From assembly GCF_002973535.1 (NCBI RefSeq), contig NZ_PVEP01000006.1:186001-250000 (forward strand): a stretch of DNA of 64,000 nt, in the 5' to 3' direction. This document shows positions 52,818-62,044 of this stretch, one piece after another. The notes beneath the pieces were generated by a model that was not told the DNA's origin, did not search any database, and saw only the letters and a list, made by a program, of their open reading frames with translations. Every line of letters starts with the position of its first letter. Position 1 is the stretch's first letter. The DNA is from Albidovulum denitrificans. GTDB lineage: Bacteria > Pseudomonadota > Alphaproteobacteria > Rhodobacterales > Rhodobacteraceae. Made by a program: the position numbers and the translations under genes.

Positions 52818-53804
52818 ATGGCCAGGTCAAAGGCACTGCTCGAACTGGGCACCGCAGCCATGATGCTTGCGGGTCTCGCGAACACGGCGGGCGCCGGGGA
52901 GTTGATGCTCTACACGTCTCAGCCGGAATCTGACGCTGCCGAGACGGTCGCGGCATTCGAGGCGGCGAACCCGGACGTGACCGTTCAGGTTTTCCGTTCA
53001 GGGACGAGCGATCTGCTCACCAAGCTGGCGGCGGAATTCGCGGCTGGCAGCCCGCAGGCGGATGTGCTGCTGATCGCCGATGCCGTCTCGATGGAGGGGC
53101 TGAAGGCCGATGGCCGGCTGGCCGCCTATCCTGAGGCCAATACCGACGGCATCGAAGCGAGCGCGGTCGATCCTGAAGGCTACTATTTCGGGTCCAAGCT
53201 CATCACGACGGGCATCGTCTATAACACCTCCGCTGCCGAACACCCGGCGAAGTGGTCGGATCTGACCGGTCCCGCCTACAAGGATCTGGTGGTGATGCCG
53301 AGCCCGCTCTATTCCGGCGCAGCCGCCTATATGTTGTCGGCTTTTGCCGAGCGTGAAGATCTGGGCTGGAGCTTTTTCGAGCAGATGCAGGCGAATGGCC
53401 TGACTGCGGTGCGCGGAAACGGCGCGGTTCTGAAGTCGGTCGCGACCGGCGAGAATGCCTATGGTATCGTCGTGGACTTCCTTGCGATGAACGCAAAGAA
53501 AGATGGCGCGCCTGTCGAGTTCGTGTTCCCGGAAGAAGGCGTCACGGCCGTCACCGAACCGGTGGCGATCATGTCGACGGCCAAGAACCCCGACGACGCG
53601 CACAAGTTTGTCGATTTCATCCTTTCGGACGACGGTCAGAAGCTGGCCCTCAGCCAGGGGTATCTGCCCGCCCGTGAAAGTGTCGGTCGACCCGAATGGC
53701 TGCCGGAAGGCGTGAAGGTCAAGGTCATGGAGGCCGACGTGGGCGCGATCGTCGGCAAGATCGACGAAAACAAGCAACGCTTTTCCACCCTGTTCGGCGG
53801 ATAA
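52818..53804 (+). CDS. AfuA/FbpA-type periplasmic substrate-binding protein
   Basis: ABC binding protein of 328 aa with a signal peptide (LLELGTAAMMLAGLANTAGA). The mature start ELMLYTSQPESDAAETVAAFEAANPDVTVQVFRSGTSDLL is typical of the ferric/sugar-phosphate/phosphonate binder group (FbpA, AfuA, AepX). The Tyr pair used by FbpA to bind iron is not evident, and the C-terminal region reads DVGAIVGKIDENKQRFSTLF, so an organic phosphate or phosphonate ligand is more likely than iron. ATG 52818 chosen for its well-spaced GGAGG. Confidence 0.88.
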   Translation: MARSKALLELGTAAMMLAGLANTAGAGELMLYTSQPESDAAETVAAFEAANPDVTVQVFRSGTSDLLTKLAAEFAAGSPQADVLLIADAVSMEGLKADGRLAAYPEANTDGIEASAVDPEGYYFGSKLITTGIVYNTSAAEHPAKWSDLTGPAYKDLVVMPSPLYSGAAAYMLSAFAEREDLGWSFFEQMQANGLTAVRGNGAVLKSVATGENAYGIVVDFLAMNAKKDGAPVEFVFPEEGVTAVTEPVAIMSTAKNPDDAHKFVDFILSDDGQKLALSQGYLPARESVGRPEWLPEGVKVKVMEADVGAIVGKIDENKQRFSTLFGG

Positions 53805-53815
53805 GAGCAAACGCG

Positions 53816-55519
53816 ATGGGCGTGTCCGCACCGGAAGGTCAGGGCCAGAGAATGGCCCTGACGGCGATGGTCGTCGCTGTCATCGTCGTCTTTTCCCTGA
53901 TGCCGATGCTCCGGCTGTTGCAGGAGATCGTCCTTCCCGGCGGCCATTTCTCATTGGCGGCGGTCGGCAAGGGGCTTGGCGACCCGGTGGTCTGGCGCGC
54001 CACGATGAATTCGCTGGTCGTCGGGCTTGGCGGGACGGCGCTGGCGCTTGTCCTGGGCGTTCTCGTGGCGTTCATCGTCGGGCTGACCGACATACGGATG
54101 ACACAGGCGTTGGTCCTGTGTTTCGTGACGCCCCTTATGATCGCGCCGCAGGTGACTGCGCTCGCCTGGCTGCAACTTTTCGGCCCGTCAAGCGCGCTTT
54201 TGCACCTTTTCGGGATAGCGCCCCCGCTGGGGACACCCAACCCGCTCTACTCCGCCGGTGGGATCATGGCCCTTCTCGGCATTCAATACTCGCCCCTCGT
54301 CTTCCTCGTTGTCCGGGCCGGTATGCGCCGACTGCCGCGTGAGCTTGTCGAAGCCGCCAAGGCAAGTGGGGCGGGACCGTTCCGCGTTGCGGGTACGATC
54401 ATCCTGCCACTGATGACGCCGGTCATCGTCGGTGCCGCTGCGCTGACCTTCGTCTCCTGCGTCGGAAATTTCGGCATTCCCGCGTTTCTTGGTATTCCCG
54501 CGAACTACCTCGTCTTGCCGACGCTGATCTTCCAGCGCCTCGCGGGGGGCGGCCCGGCGGTTCTTTCCGACGTCGCGTTCCTTTCGGTGATCATCGGCGT
54601 CATCGCCATGGCCGGTATCTTCTTGCAGGACTTCTACAGTCGGCGTCGCGACTTTCGCATCACCACGGCGTCGCTGCCGCCCGAACCCTATGCGCTCGGC
54701 CGCTGGCGGCTACCGCTTGAGCTTTCGATGATCGCGCTCATCGCGGTTATTCTGGTGCTGCCGATCTGCGGTCTGCTGATGACTTCTCTGGTGCGTGGAT
54801 ACGGTGTCATGCTCACGGCCGACACCATCACCCTTGACAACTACCGGTTCATTCTCTTCGAGCACGCGGCATCCCGCAGGGCGTTTCTCAACAGTTTCAG
54901 CCTGTCGATAGCCGTCGCGATCTTCGCGGTCTTCGTCGCGGTTCCGGTGGGTTATGTGATCGCCTGGGGCAAGGCCCGCTGGATCAAATGGCTGAGCGTC
55001 TCGGTAGAGCTGCCCTATGCCCTGCCCGGTGTGGTCTTGGCGATTGCCTCGCTTCTTCTCTTCCTGAAGCCGCTGCCCGTCCTCGGTGTTCAGCTCTATA
55101 ACACCGTCTGGATCATCCTGTTCGCCTACCTCGCCCGTTTCCTCGTGCTGAGCGTTCGGCCAACAGTCAACGCATATGCCCAGATCGACCGGTCGCTTGA
55201 AGAGGCCGCCGAGGTTGCAGGCGCGCGTCTTTTCACGCGCCTTAGCACAATCGTCTTCCCTCTGGTTGCTCCGGCCGCGATCGCCGGCGGGATATTGGTG
55301 TTCATGACCGCGCTGAGCGAACTGACCGTCTCGGCGCTGTTGTGGTCCTCGGGCGCCGAGACTCTGGGCGTGGTCATCTTCTCTTTCGAACAGGGCGGCG
55401 ATTCAAAATATGCCTCGGCGCTGTCGGCGGTTGTCGTGGCGATTACCTTTCTCATGATGCTGGGCGTCAACCTGTTTGCCCGCAAACTTCCAAGCGGGGT
55501 GCTGCCGTGGCGGGATTGA
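53816..55519 (+). CDS. FbpB/AfuB-type fused ABC importer permease
   Basis: Permease of 567 aa containing two permease domains in one chain, about 12 helices. Each half carries the EAA coupling loop: LVEAAKASGAGPFRVAGTIILPL and EEAAEVAGARLFTRLSTIVFPL. ATG 53816 is 11 bases after the binding-protein stop. The stop overlaps the ATPase start by 13 bases. It forms the channel of the importer with the proteins at 52818 and 55507. Confidence 0.93.
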   Translation: MGVSAPEGQGQRMALTAMVVAVIVVFSLMPMLRLLQEIVLPGGHFSLAAVGKGLGDPVVWRATMNSLVVGLGGTALALVLGVLVAFIVGLTDIRMTQALVLCFVTPLMIAPQVTALAWLQLFGPSSALLHLFGIAPPLGTPNPLYSAGGIMALLGIQYSPLVFLVVRAGMRRLPRELVEAAKASGAGPFRVAGTIILPLMTPVIVGAAALTFVSCVGNFGIPAFLGIPANYLVLPTLIFQRLAGGGPAVLSDVAFLSVIIGVIAMAGIFLQDFYSRRRDFRITTASLPPEPYALGRWRLPLELSMIALIAVILVLPICGLLMTSLVRGYGVMLTADTITLDNYRFILFEHAASRRAFLNSFSLSIAVAIFAVFVAVPVGYVIAWGKARWIKWLSVSVELPYALPGVVLAIASLLLFLKPLPVLGVQLYNTVWIILFAYLARFLVLSVRPTVNAYAQIDRSLEEAAEVAGARLFTRLSTIVFPLVAPAAIAGGILVFMTALSELTVSALLWSSGAETLGVVIFSFEQGGDSKYASALSAVVVAITFLMMLGVNLFARKLPSGVLPWRD

Positions 55520-56598
55520 CCATTCGAGGTCTGACAAAGACTTTCGGCGCAGTCGACGCGCTCAAAGATGTTTCATTGGAGGTCAAGCCGGGGGAGTTCC
55601 TGGCGGTCTTGGGTCCGTCCGGTTGCGGGAAGACAACGCTCCTGCGCATGATCGCTGGGTTCGAGACGGTATCCTTCGGTGAGATCGAAATCGAAGGCGA
55701 GGTGGTATCACGTCCGGGTTACGAGGTTCCACCGAACCGCCGCCGGATCGGAATCGTCTTCCAGAACTATGCGCTCTGGCCCCACATGAGCGTGGCCGAA
55801 AATATCGGCTATTCGCTCAAGGTCGCGAAGATAGCCGCGGGAGAGCGAAAGCGGCGGATAGAAGAGGCGCTATCGGTCGTCAGTCTCAGTGGCATGGGCG
55901 ACAGATCTCCGGGGAGTTTGTCCGGTGGCCAGCGGCAGCGCGTTGCGCTGGCCCGGTGTCTGGTTGCGGAACCGGCTCTGGTTCTGTTCGACGAACCGCT
56001 GGCCAATCTCGACGTACACCTCCGGGCGTCGATGGAAGACGAATTCGCTGCATTTCACAAGCGTACCGGAACGACCGTCGTCTACATCACCCATGATCAG
56101 ACAGAGGCGATGGCGCTGGCCGACAGGATCGCCGTCATGGATCACGGGCGGATCATGCAACTCGCCGCGCCGCAGACGATCTATCACGAACCGGCGAATG
56201 AAATGGTGGCCAGGTTCATCTCGCACGGGATGGTCATCCCGGTGACCATGCGGACATCCGAACGCAACGGCACCTGCGAGGCGGATATTCTGGGGCAGCC
56301 CATCACGCTGCGGTGCCGCACCGGCGAGGCCCCCCGAAGCGGAGCCGTCGTATGCTGCCGCGCCGAGGATGTCCGCCCCGCGAAGGACAATGAACCGGGC
56401 TTTGACGGGACGATCAAGCGCGTGGTCTACCAGGGCGGCGTTGCACGGATCGACTTTGCGCCCGCTGCCGCGCCCGATCTGAACATTCATTTCGTGCAGC
56501 CCGACCCGCAGCCCTTTGCCGCCGGAGACAGCGCGCGGCTTTGCTTCACGGGTGGATGGCTTATCCCAGAGAATACGCAGACAGGTCATTCAGCGTGA
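55507..56598 (+). CDS. FbpC/AfuC-type ABC importer ATPase, GTG start
   Basis: ATPase of 363 aa from GTG 55507 (read VAGLTIRGLTKTF). Walker A GPSGCGKTT, signature LSGGQRQRVALARCL, Walker B LVLFDEPLANLDV, switch ITHDQTEAM; then a C-terminal TOBE domain (VCCRAEDVRPAKDN; GGVARIDFAPA). Start overlaps the permease gene, end overlaps the MBL-fold gene (GTGA), placing importer and hydrolase in one coupled operon. Confidence 0.92.
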   Translation: MAGLTIRGLTKTFGAVDALKDVSLEVKPGEFLAVLGPSGCGKTTLLRMIAGFETVSFGEIEIEGEVVSRPGYEVPPNRRRIGIVFQNYALWPHMSVAENIGYSLKVAKIAAGERKRRIEEALSVVSLSGMGDRSPGSLSGGQRQRVALARCLVAEPALVLFDEPLANLDVHLRASMEDEFAAFHKRTGTTVVYITHDQTEAMALADRIAVMDHGRIMQLAAPQTIYHEPANEMVARFISHGMVIPVTMRTSERNGTCEADILGQPITLRCRTGEAPRSGAVVCCRAEDVRPAKDNEPGFDGTIKRVVYQGGVARIDFAPAAAPDLNIHFVQPDPQPFAAGDSARLCFTGGWLIPENTQTGHSA

Positions 56599-57761
56599 CG
56601 GACCGTATCCATCTGCAAGGCGGCTTCGGCGAAAAGGGTCGCACCAGCGTCTGCATTGATGACGGCCAGAGCGTGGTCATGCTCGACGCGGGGATCCGCG
56701 TGGATGGTGGTCCGCATGACTATCACCCGCGCCTCGCCCGTTCCGCCGACGGTATTGATGCACTGGTGATAACCCATGCGCATGAGGACCACATCGGGGC
56801 TTTGTGCTGGATGCTCTCCCAAGGCTTTCGCGGGCAGGTCTACATGACCCCGTCAACGCGCGCGGAGATGCAGATGACGCTTGAGCAGTATGCCCGCCCG
56901 GAAGACCTGACGGATTTCCCGGTCACCGACGACAGGATCGAACTCTTCAACCCCGGCGATTCATTCGGCATCGGCAGCCAGACTATCCGAACCGGCCATT
57001 CCGGTCATGTCGCGGGCGGCGTCTGGCTTCATGTCGCATCGCGCAACCAGAGGACACTCTATTGCGGCGACGTTCAGCCCGACAGCACGGCTTTCCCGTT
57101 CACCTCGGTGCCCGAAGCTGACCTGGCGATTCTCGATTGTTCATATGGTACCGACCAGACAGATGCGGCCATCCGCTCTGACCGCATTCTTGGCTGGGTC
57201 CGGGCGCATAAAGGCGGCTGTGTCCTGCCGACGCCGCTGGCCGGACGCTCCATCGAGCTTGTGATCCTTCTTCCTGATGAGATCGCGGTCGTCGAGGGCA
57301 TGAAAGATGCGCTGAGACAGCAGATTGCGGACCGTTCGCTTCTGAGACCCGGCGTGTCCGAGAGGGTTTCGGCCAGGATTGATCGTGCGCGGGACTGGCG
57401 CGTCGGGTCCGAACTGCCGGACTGCCCGCTGCTGGTCCATGACGGGATGGGCGCCGCCGGACCGGCATCGGACGCCCTTGCGCAGGCCGAGAGAACTGGC
57501 CAGCCGGTTCTGCTGACCGGCCATCTTCCCGCAGGTTCTCCCGGCCAAAGGATGTTCGGTGCGGGTTCGGCTGACTGGCTTCGGTATCCGACCCATCCGG
57601 TTCTGTCGCAGAACATGGCGATCTGGGAAGCCGCCGGTCGCCCCGCGCTGCTTGGCCATTCCTGCGATGCAGCCGCCTTGATGTCGCTTGGAGCGGTACT
57701 TCCGGGGCTGAACGTCACTGCCAGAACCGGCGACACGATAGGGGATGTCAGGCGCACATGA
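56595..57761 (+). CDS. MBL-fold metallo-hydrolase (RNase J/beta-CASP-like architecture), GTG start
   Basis: Metallo-beta-lactamase-fold protein of 388 aa from GTG 56595, overlapping the upstream stop. The metal motif THAHEDHIG supplies His61, His63, Asp65 and His66; TGHSGHVAGGVWL and LYCGDVQPDS supply later ligands. The long insert (IELVILLPDE...VSARIDRARDW) and the closing GHSCDAAALMSL are in the style of beta-CASP nucleases. Its operon, with importer and SurE phosphatase, suggests work on an imported phosphodiester or nucleotide-like compound rather than general RNA turnover; this is inference. The stop overlaps the surE start. Confidence 0.83.
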   Translation: MTDRIHLQGGFGEKGRTSVCIDDGQSVVMLDAGIRVDGGPHDYHPRLARSADGIDALVITHAHEDHIGALCWMLSQGFRGQVYMTPSTRAEMQMTLEQYARPEDLTDFPVTDDRIELFNPGDSFGIGSQTIRTGHSGHVAGGVWLHVASRNQRTLYCGDVQPDSTAFPFTSVPEADLAILDCSYGTDQTDAAIRSDRILGWVRAHKGGCVLPTPLAGRSIELVILLPDEIAVVEGMKDALRQQIADRSLLRPGVSERVSARIDRARDWRVGSELPDCPLLVHDGMGAAGPASDALAQAERTGQPVLLTGHLPAGSPGQRMFGAGSADWLRYPTHPVLSQNMAIWEAAGRPALLGHSCDAAALMSLGAVLPGLNVTARTGDTIGDVRRT

Positions 57762-58498
57762 TGCGGCTACTGCTTGCAAACGATGACGGAATCGATGCGC
57801 CGGGCCTCGCCCTTCTGGAACGTGCCGCGCGGGAGATCAGCGACGATGTATGGGTCGTGGCGCCGTCCGAAAAACGCACCGCAGCGGGACATTCGCTGAC
57901 CATCGCCCGGCCCTTGACGATGATCCGCAAGGGCGAAAGGCGTTATTCGTGTTCGGGAACACCTGCCGACTGCGTTCTGACCGCGATGACCTGGCTCTTC
58001 GGTCCGTCTGAACGCCCCGATCTGGTGCTTTCCGGTGTCAACGATGGCAAGAATGTCGGTGAGGACATCGGATATTCGGGGACGCTTGGCGTGGCGCGCG
58101 AGGCGACCTTCTGGGGGATCCCGGCCATCGCATTCTCGCGCGTGAAGACCCCGGTATTGTCCGAGCGCGACGGCGATTTCGTTGCCGACCTCATCACGAA
58201 ATTCTGGAGCAGGAAAAAGGATTGGCTGATCGAGGGTCACTGGCTGTCGGTCAATCTTCCGGCGTCCCTTCCGGCGCCGCTCGGTCTGGCTTCGATCGGA
58301 CGAGACAAGGTTGGCGTGTCTTGCGAAGTGGTGCGGAGCGAAGGTCCAAAGACGGAACTCATCGTTCCGCGCGGGCGGCAGAATACGACAAGAGACGGCG
58401 ATGAGAATGACGCGCTTGCGAGGGGGATCGCGACCGTCAGCCGTCTGAAATGGGCGGGCGAGACCGCGTTGCCGCCTGAGTTTCTGAATTCGCTCTGA
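57758..58498 (+). CDS. surE: SurE-type 5'/3'-nucleotidase
   Basis: Metal-dependent phosphatase of 246 aa that removes phosphate from nucleoside monophosphates and some exopolyphosphates. N-terminal LLLANDDGIDAPGL carries the Asp9/Asp10 metal ligands (after M-M), APSEKRTAAGHSLT the Ser loop and LVLSGVNDGKNVGEDIGYSGTLG the catalytic Asn region. Length is normal. It is the last gene of the SorC-controlled transporter operon, whereas housekeeping surE usually sits beside pcm or serS, so this is probably a pathway-specific copy. Confidence 0.92.
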   Translation: MMRLLLANDDGIDAPGLALLERAAREISDDVWVVAPSEKRTAAGHSLTIARPLTMIRKGERRYSCSGTPADCVLTAMTWLFGPSERPDLVLSGVNDGKNVGEDIGYSGTLGVAREATFWGIPAIAFSRVKTPVLSERDGDFVADLITKFWSRKKDWLIEGHWLSVNLPASLPAPLGLASIGRDKVGVSCEVVRSEGPKTELIVPRGRQNTTRDGDENDALARGIATVSRLKWAGETALPPEFLNSL

Positions 58499-58546
58499 CG
58501 GTTTGGTGCTTGGCGCGCATGTCAGCCATGACTGCCGCCGGGCGCG

Positions 58547-59119
58547 TCAACTCAACGTCTCTTCCCGTCCATCCGCGACCCGGATGACCGCGCCTTGCGG
58601 GGCGCTGATCCGGTGCCAGTCGGGGCGTGGGAGGTTGGTCAGCAGCCCGCGGATCACGGTCAGCACGACCTTGTGCGCGACGATGACCGCCGGTCCGGGG
58701 ATATCGGACAGGAAATCGCGCAGGCGGCTTTCGAGGCGCGTCAGACCCTCTCCGCCCGGCGCGTTCATGTAGAGGTCCCAATCGGTCGCGCAGGTCGCCA
58801 CCAGATCGGGATCGCGCCCGGCGCGCTCGGCCGGTGTCAGCCCCTCCCACGCGCCGCAGTCAAGCTCCCGCAGCCGGGGATCGACGACGGGCGCCACGCC
58901 GCCCAGGGCGATCCGGGCGGTTTCGCGGGCGCGGGGCAGGGGACTGCAATAGTAGCCAAGCGCATCGGGCCGAGGCAGGTCGCGGGCCAGAATCCCGGCC
59001 TGCCGGGTGGCCTGCAAGCGGCCAAGCTCGGTCAGGGGGGAATCCAGGCTGCCCTGGATCTTCCCCTCACGGTTCCACTCCGTCTCACCGTGGCGCAGCA
59101 GGAAGAGCGTATGCGGCAT
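58547..59119 (-). CDS. histidine phosphatase family protein (phosphoglycerate-mutase-like)
   Basis: Phosphatase of 190 aa in the branch-1 histidine phosphatase superfamily: FLLRHGETEWNREGKIQGSLDSPLTELG holds the phospho-accepting His and partner Arg residues, CGAWEGLTPAE the proton donor Glu, and VIVAHKVVLT the second His. ATG 59119 is used; a GTG at 59146 would overlap the ATPase gene's stop. It follows the ATPase gene on the same strand, so it belongs to the minus-strand importer operon. It likely removes phosphate from the imported substrate. It is convergent with surE. Confidence 0.9.
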   Translation of the reverse strand: MPHTLFLLRHGETEWNREGKIQGSLDSPLTELGRLQATRQAGILARDLPRPDALGYYCSPLPRARETARIALGGVAPVVDPRLRELDCGAWEGLTPAERAGRDPDLVATCATDWDLYMNAPGGEGLTRLESRLRDFLSDIPGPAVIVAHKVVLTVIRGLLTNLPRPDWHRISAPQGAVIRVADGREETLS

Positions 59120-59142
59120 GTGGACCGCGCCGCGATCCCCGC

Positions 59143-60195
59143 TCACAGCACGACCGCGCTGTCGGTATTGGCCAGCAGGTGAACCGCCATCCCCGGTTCG
59201 AACCAGTCACGCCCGGCGCGGTGGCTTTGATCGACGACGATCTCGGCCCCGCCGGCCTTGATCAGATAGCGAATCTGACCGCCGAGGAATTCGCGGTGCA
59301 GGACCTGCCCGGCCAGCGCATTGGCGCCGGGGTCACGCTGAAGGGTGATGTTTTGCGGCCGCAGGACGATATTCGTACCGCTCGCCGTCTTGCCTTCGGG
59401 CAGCGCCAGCGTGTCGCCGGTCGTGGTGCGGAACCGCGCCTGTCCGCCCTCCGTCTCGACCTTGCCTTCCAGAATGTTGGCCGTGCCGAGGAAGTTCGCG
59501 ACAAAGAGATTGGCGGGGGTGTCGTAAAGCTCCTGCGGGGTGCCGATCTGCTGGATCACGCCGCCATCCAGCACCGCCATCCGGTCCGAGGTGGTGTTCG
59601 CCTCTTCCTGATCATGGGTCACGAAGATCGTCGTCAGACCCAGCTTGCGTTGCAGCCGCAGCAATTCGCGGCGCATCTGCACCCGCAATGAGGCATCGAG
59701 GTTCGACAAGGGTTCGTCGAGCAGCAAAACCTCCGGCTCCGTCACCACCGTCCGCGCCAGGGCGACGCGCTGTTGCTGACCGCCCGACAACTGGTTCGGC
59801 ATCCGGTCGGCCAGATGGGCAAGCCCCACAAGCTCAAGCCCCTCCTGCACCTTGGTGGCGATGTCGGCCGCCGGAATGCGCCGTTCGCGCAGGCCGAAAG
59901 CCACGTTATCGCGCACGCTCATATGCGGCCAGAGGGCGTAGGACTGAAACACCATGCCGACGTTCCGCTTCCACGGGTCCAGCGCGACGACATCCTTGCC
60001 GCCGATCAGGATACTACCCTTCGGCCGCGGACCGAACCCCGCGATAGAGCGCAGCAGCGTGGACTTGCCCGAACCGGAGGGGCCGAGAAAAGCGAAGAAC
60101 TCCCCCGGTTTGATGTCGAGATTGACCCCCTTGAGGACTTCGGTCGGGCCGAAGGAGAGGTGGAGGTCCTTGATCGTGATACCAGCTTTCTTCAT
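59143..60195 (-). CDS. AfuC/PotA-type ABC importer ATPase
   Basis: ATPase of 350 aa: Walker A GPSGSGKST, signature LSGGQQQRVALARTV, Walker B VLLLDEPLSNLDAS, switch FVTHDQEEAN, then a TOBE-type domain (IVLRPQNITLQRDPG; FLGGQIRYLIKAGG). AfuC/PhnT-like. It lies 11 bases after the permease gene on the minus strand and shares its end with the histidine phosphatase start region. Together with the permease at 60207 and binding protein at 62045 it forms a second importer of the same class as the one at 52818-56598. Confidence 0.93.
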   Translation of the reverse strand: MKKAGITIKDLHLSFGPTEVLKGVNLDIKPGEFFAFLGPSGSGKSTLLRSIAGFGPRPKGSILIGGKDVVALDPWKRNVGMVFQSYALWPHMSVRDNVAFGLRERRIPAADIATKVQEGLELVGLAHLADRMPNQLSGGQQQRVALARTVVTEPEVLLLDEPLSNLDASLRVQMRRELLRLQRKLGLTTIFVTHDQEEANTTSDRMAVLDGGVIQQIGTPQELYDTPANLFVANFLGTANILEGKVETEGGQARFRTTTGDTLALPEGKTASGTNIVLRPQNITLQRDPGANALAGQVLHREFLGGQIRYLIKAGGAEIVVDQSHRAGRDWFEPGMAVHLLANTDSAVVL

Positions 60196-60206
60196 TTTCG
60201 TGTTCC

Positions 60207-61955
60207 CTATTGAACGTCGCCGGAGGCTTTGAGCTTCTTGTCGCGCTCGATGATGATCTGCGAGGCGATGGTGCCGATGGCGACGACGATGACGGCGACG
60301 ATACCAAGGGCCGCCCCCGCGCCGCGCCCGGAGGGCGTCTGCATGAATAGATAGATGCCATAGGCCAGCGGCGCGTCATTGTTGGAACTGACGAGCATGA
60401 TCGTGGCCGACAGTTCAACCGCCGCCGTGGCAAAGCTGGTGACGAACCCGGCGAGGATACCACCCGTCATCAGCGGCACGACAACCTTCTGGATGGTCCG
60501 CCGTTTGGTCGCGCCAAGGCTTTCTGCGGCTTCCTCAAGCGCGAGGCTGACCTGTTGCAGCGCAGCCATGCAGGCGCGCAGCGCATAGGGCAGGCGCCGG
60601 ATCATCAGGGCCATTGCGATGATGACCCACCAGCTTGCCAAGGGCTTGCCAATCAGCGGCACGTCGATCGCGTGGAAGGTGCGCAGATAGCCGATGCCCA
60701 GGACGACCCCCGGCACCGCCAGCGCCGCCGTCGCGAGGTAATCGAGACCCTTGCGCCCGAAGATCTTCGTGCGGATCACGATATAGGCGATGGCCGTGCC
60801 AAGGATCACGTCCAGCGTCGCGGCGATCCCGGCATAAAGGACGGTGTTGACGATGAAGGTTTTCGATCCGGCCCACATCGTGACGTAGTTCTGCAACGTA
60901 TAGGCATCGGGCAGGGGCGCAAAGCTCCAGATCGTGCCGAAGGACAAAAGCGCGAGGCCGATATGGGGCGACAGCACCACCAGCAGGATGAAGATCACCA
61001 CGCCATAGGCCGCGACCTTTTCGGCGGGCTTCAGGTCGCGCTTGGCCATGCCGCCGCCGCCCTTCTGCACCGTGGCATAATCCTTGCCCCGCATCACCAG
61101 GAACGACGCCCAAAGCGACAGGATCGAGAAGGCGACGAGGATGACGGAGATGACATAGCCCATCGGATCGCTGATCCCGACGCCCGAGATGCGCAGATAG
61201 GCCTGCGGGGCGAGCATGTTGTTGACGTTCAAAAGCAAGGGCGTGCCGAGATCGTCGAAGACCTTGATAAAGACCAGCGCCGCGCCCGCGACATAGCCCG
61301 GCATGGCAAGCGGAAAGACGATCTTGCGAAAGAGCCGCATGCCCGAAGAGCCAAGGTTCTGCGCGGCCTCTTCCATCGAACGGTCGATGTTGCGCAGCGA
61401 GGCGGAGAGGTTGATCAGGATGAAGGGGAAATAATGGATCGACTGCACGAGGATCACCCCGTTCAGCCCTTCCATGAAGGGTATGTTGATCCCGAAACGC
61501 TCCCCCAGCAGCAGGTTCACGGTGCCGTTGCGCCCGAAGATCAACTGCATCGCGACCGCGCCGACGAAGGGCGGCATGATCAGCGGGATGAAGCCAAGGC
61601 TCTGGATCAGGATCGAGCCGGAGAAGTGGAAGCGGGTCGTGATATAGGCCAGCGGCAGCGCGATGGCGGTCGCGACGACGACTGACATCGCCGAGACGTA
61701 GAAGGAGTTCCAGAAGCTTTCGCGAAACAGCGAAGTACCGAAGAAATCGACAAAATTCTGCAAGGTCAGCGCCCCGGTCGCGGGGTTCTGGAAGGCGACG
61801 AAGATCACCTGCGCGACCGGGATCAGCAGCAGCCCGGTCAAGAGGAGTGCGATGAAGAGCGCGACGATATGCAGCCCGCTCAGGCGCGGAAACAGCCAGC
61901 CGGGCATACGTTCCGCAAGGCCCGTCGCGACGGGCGTCTCATGTGTGTTCGACAT
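60207..61955 (-). CDS. AfuB-type fused ABC importer permease
   Basis: Permease of 582 aa with two fused permease halves and about 12 helices. EAA loops: MEEAAQNLGSSGMRLFRKIVFPL and LEEAAESLGATKRRTIQKVVVPL. The linker includes a charged stretch (RGKDYATVQKGGGGMAKRDLK). It belongs to the same family as the permease at 53816 but is clearly diverged. About 90 bases separate it from the binding-protein gene upstream; that gap is GC-rich (for example CCGGCCGTCGGCTGCC) and holds no gene. Confidence 0.93.
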   Translation of the reverse strand: MSNTHETPVATGLAERMPGWLFPRLSGLHIVALFIALLLTGLLLIPVAQVIFVAFQNPATGALTLQNFVDFFGTSLFRESFWNSFYVSAMSVVVATAIALPLAYITTRFHFSGSILIQSLGFIPLIMPPFVGAVAMQLIFGRNGTVNLLLGERFGINIPFMEGLNGVILVQSIHYFPFILINLSASLRNIDRSMEEAAQNLGSSGMRLFRKIVFPLAMPGYVAGAALVFIKVFDDLGTPLLLNVNNMLAPQAYLRISGVGISDPMGYVISVILVAFSILSLWASFLVMRGKDYATVQKGGGGMAKRDLKPAEKVAAYGVVIFILLVVLSPHIGLALLSFGTIWSFAPLPDAYTLQNYVTMWAGSKTFIVNTVLYAGIAATLDVILGTAIAYIVIRTKIFGRKGLDYLATAALAVPGVVLGIGYLRTFHAIDVPLIGKPLASWWVIIAMALMIRRLPYALRACMAALQQVSLALEEAAESLGATKRRTIQKVVVPLMTGGILAGFVTSFATAAVELSATIMLVSSNNDAPLAYGIYLFMQTPSGRGAGAALGIVAVIVVAIGTIASQIIIERDKKLKASGDVQ

Positions 61956-62044
61956 GGTGAGGACTTTCGGAAGGGGCTGCCACCGTCCATTGACCCTTGA
62001 GGACGATGGCAGCCGACGGCCGGTCGTTACCCGGCCGAGGGGCG

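Noticed and set aside
52818-56598. Calling this importer an iron(III) uptake system
   Set aside because: The family name suggests iron, but the FbpA tyrosine pair is not evident and the operon encodes a phosphatase and an MBL hydrolase.
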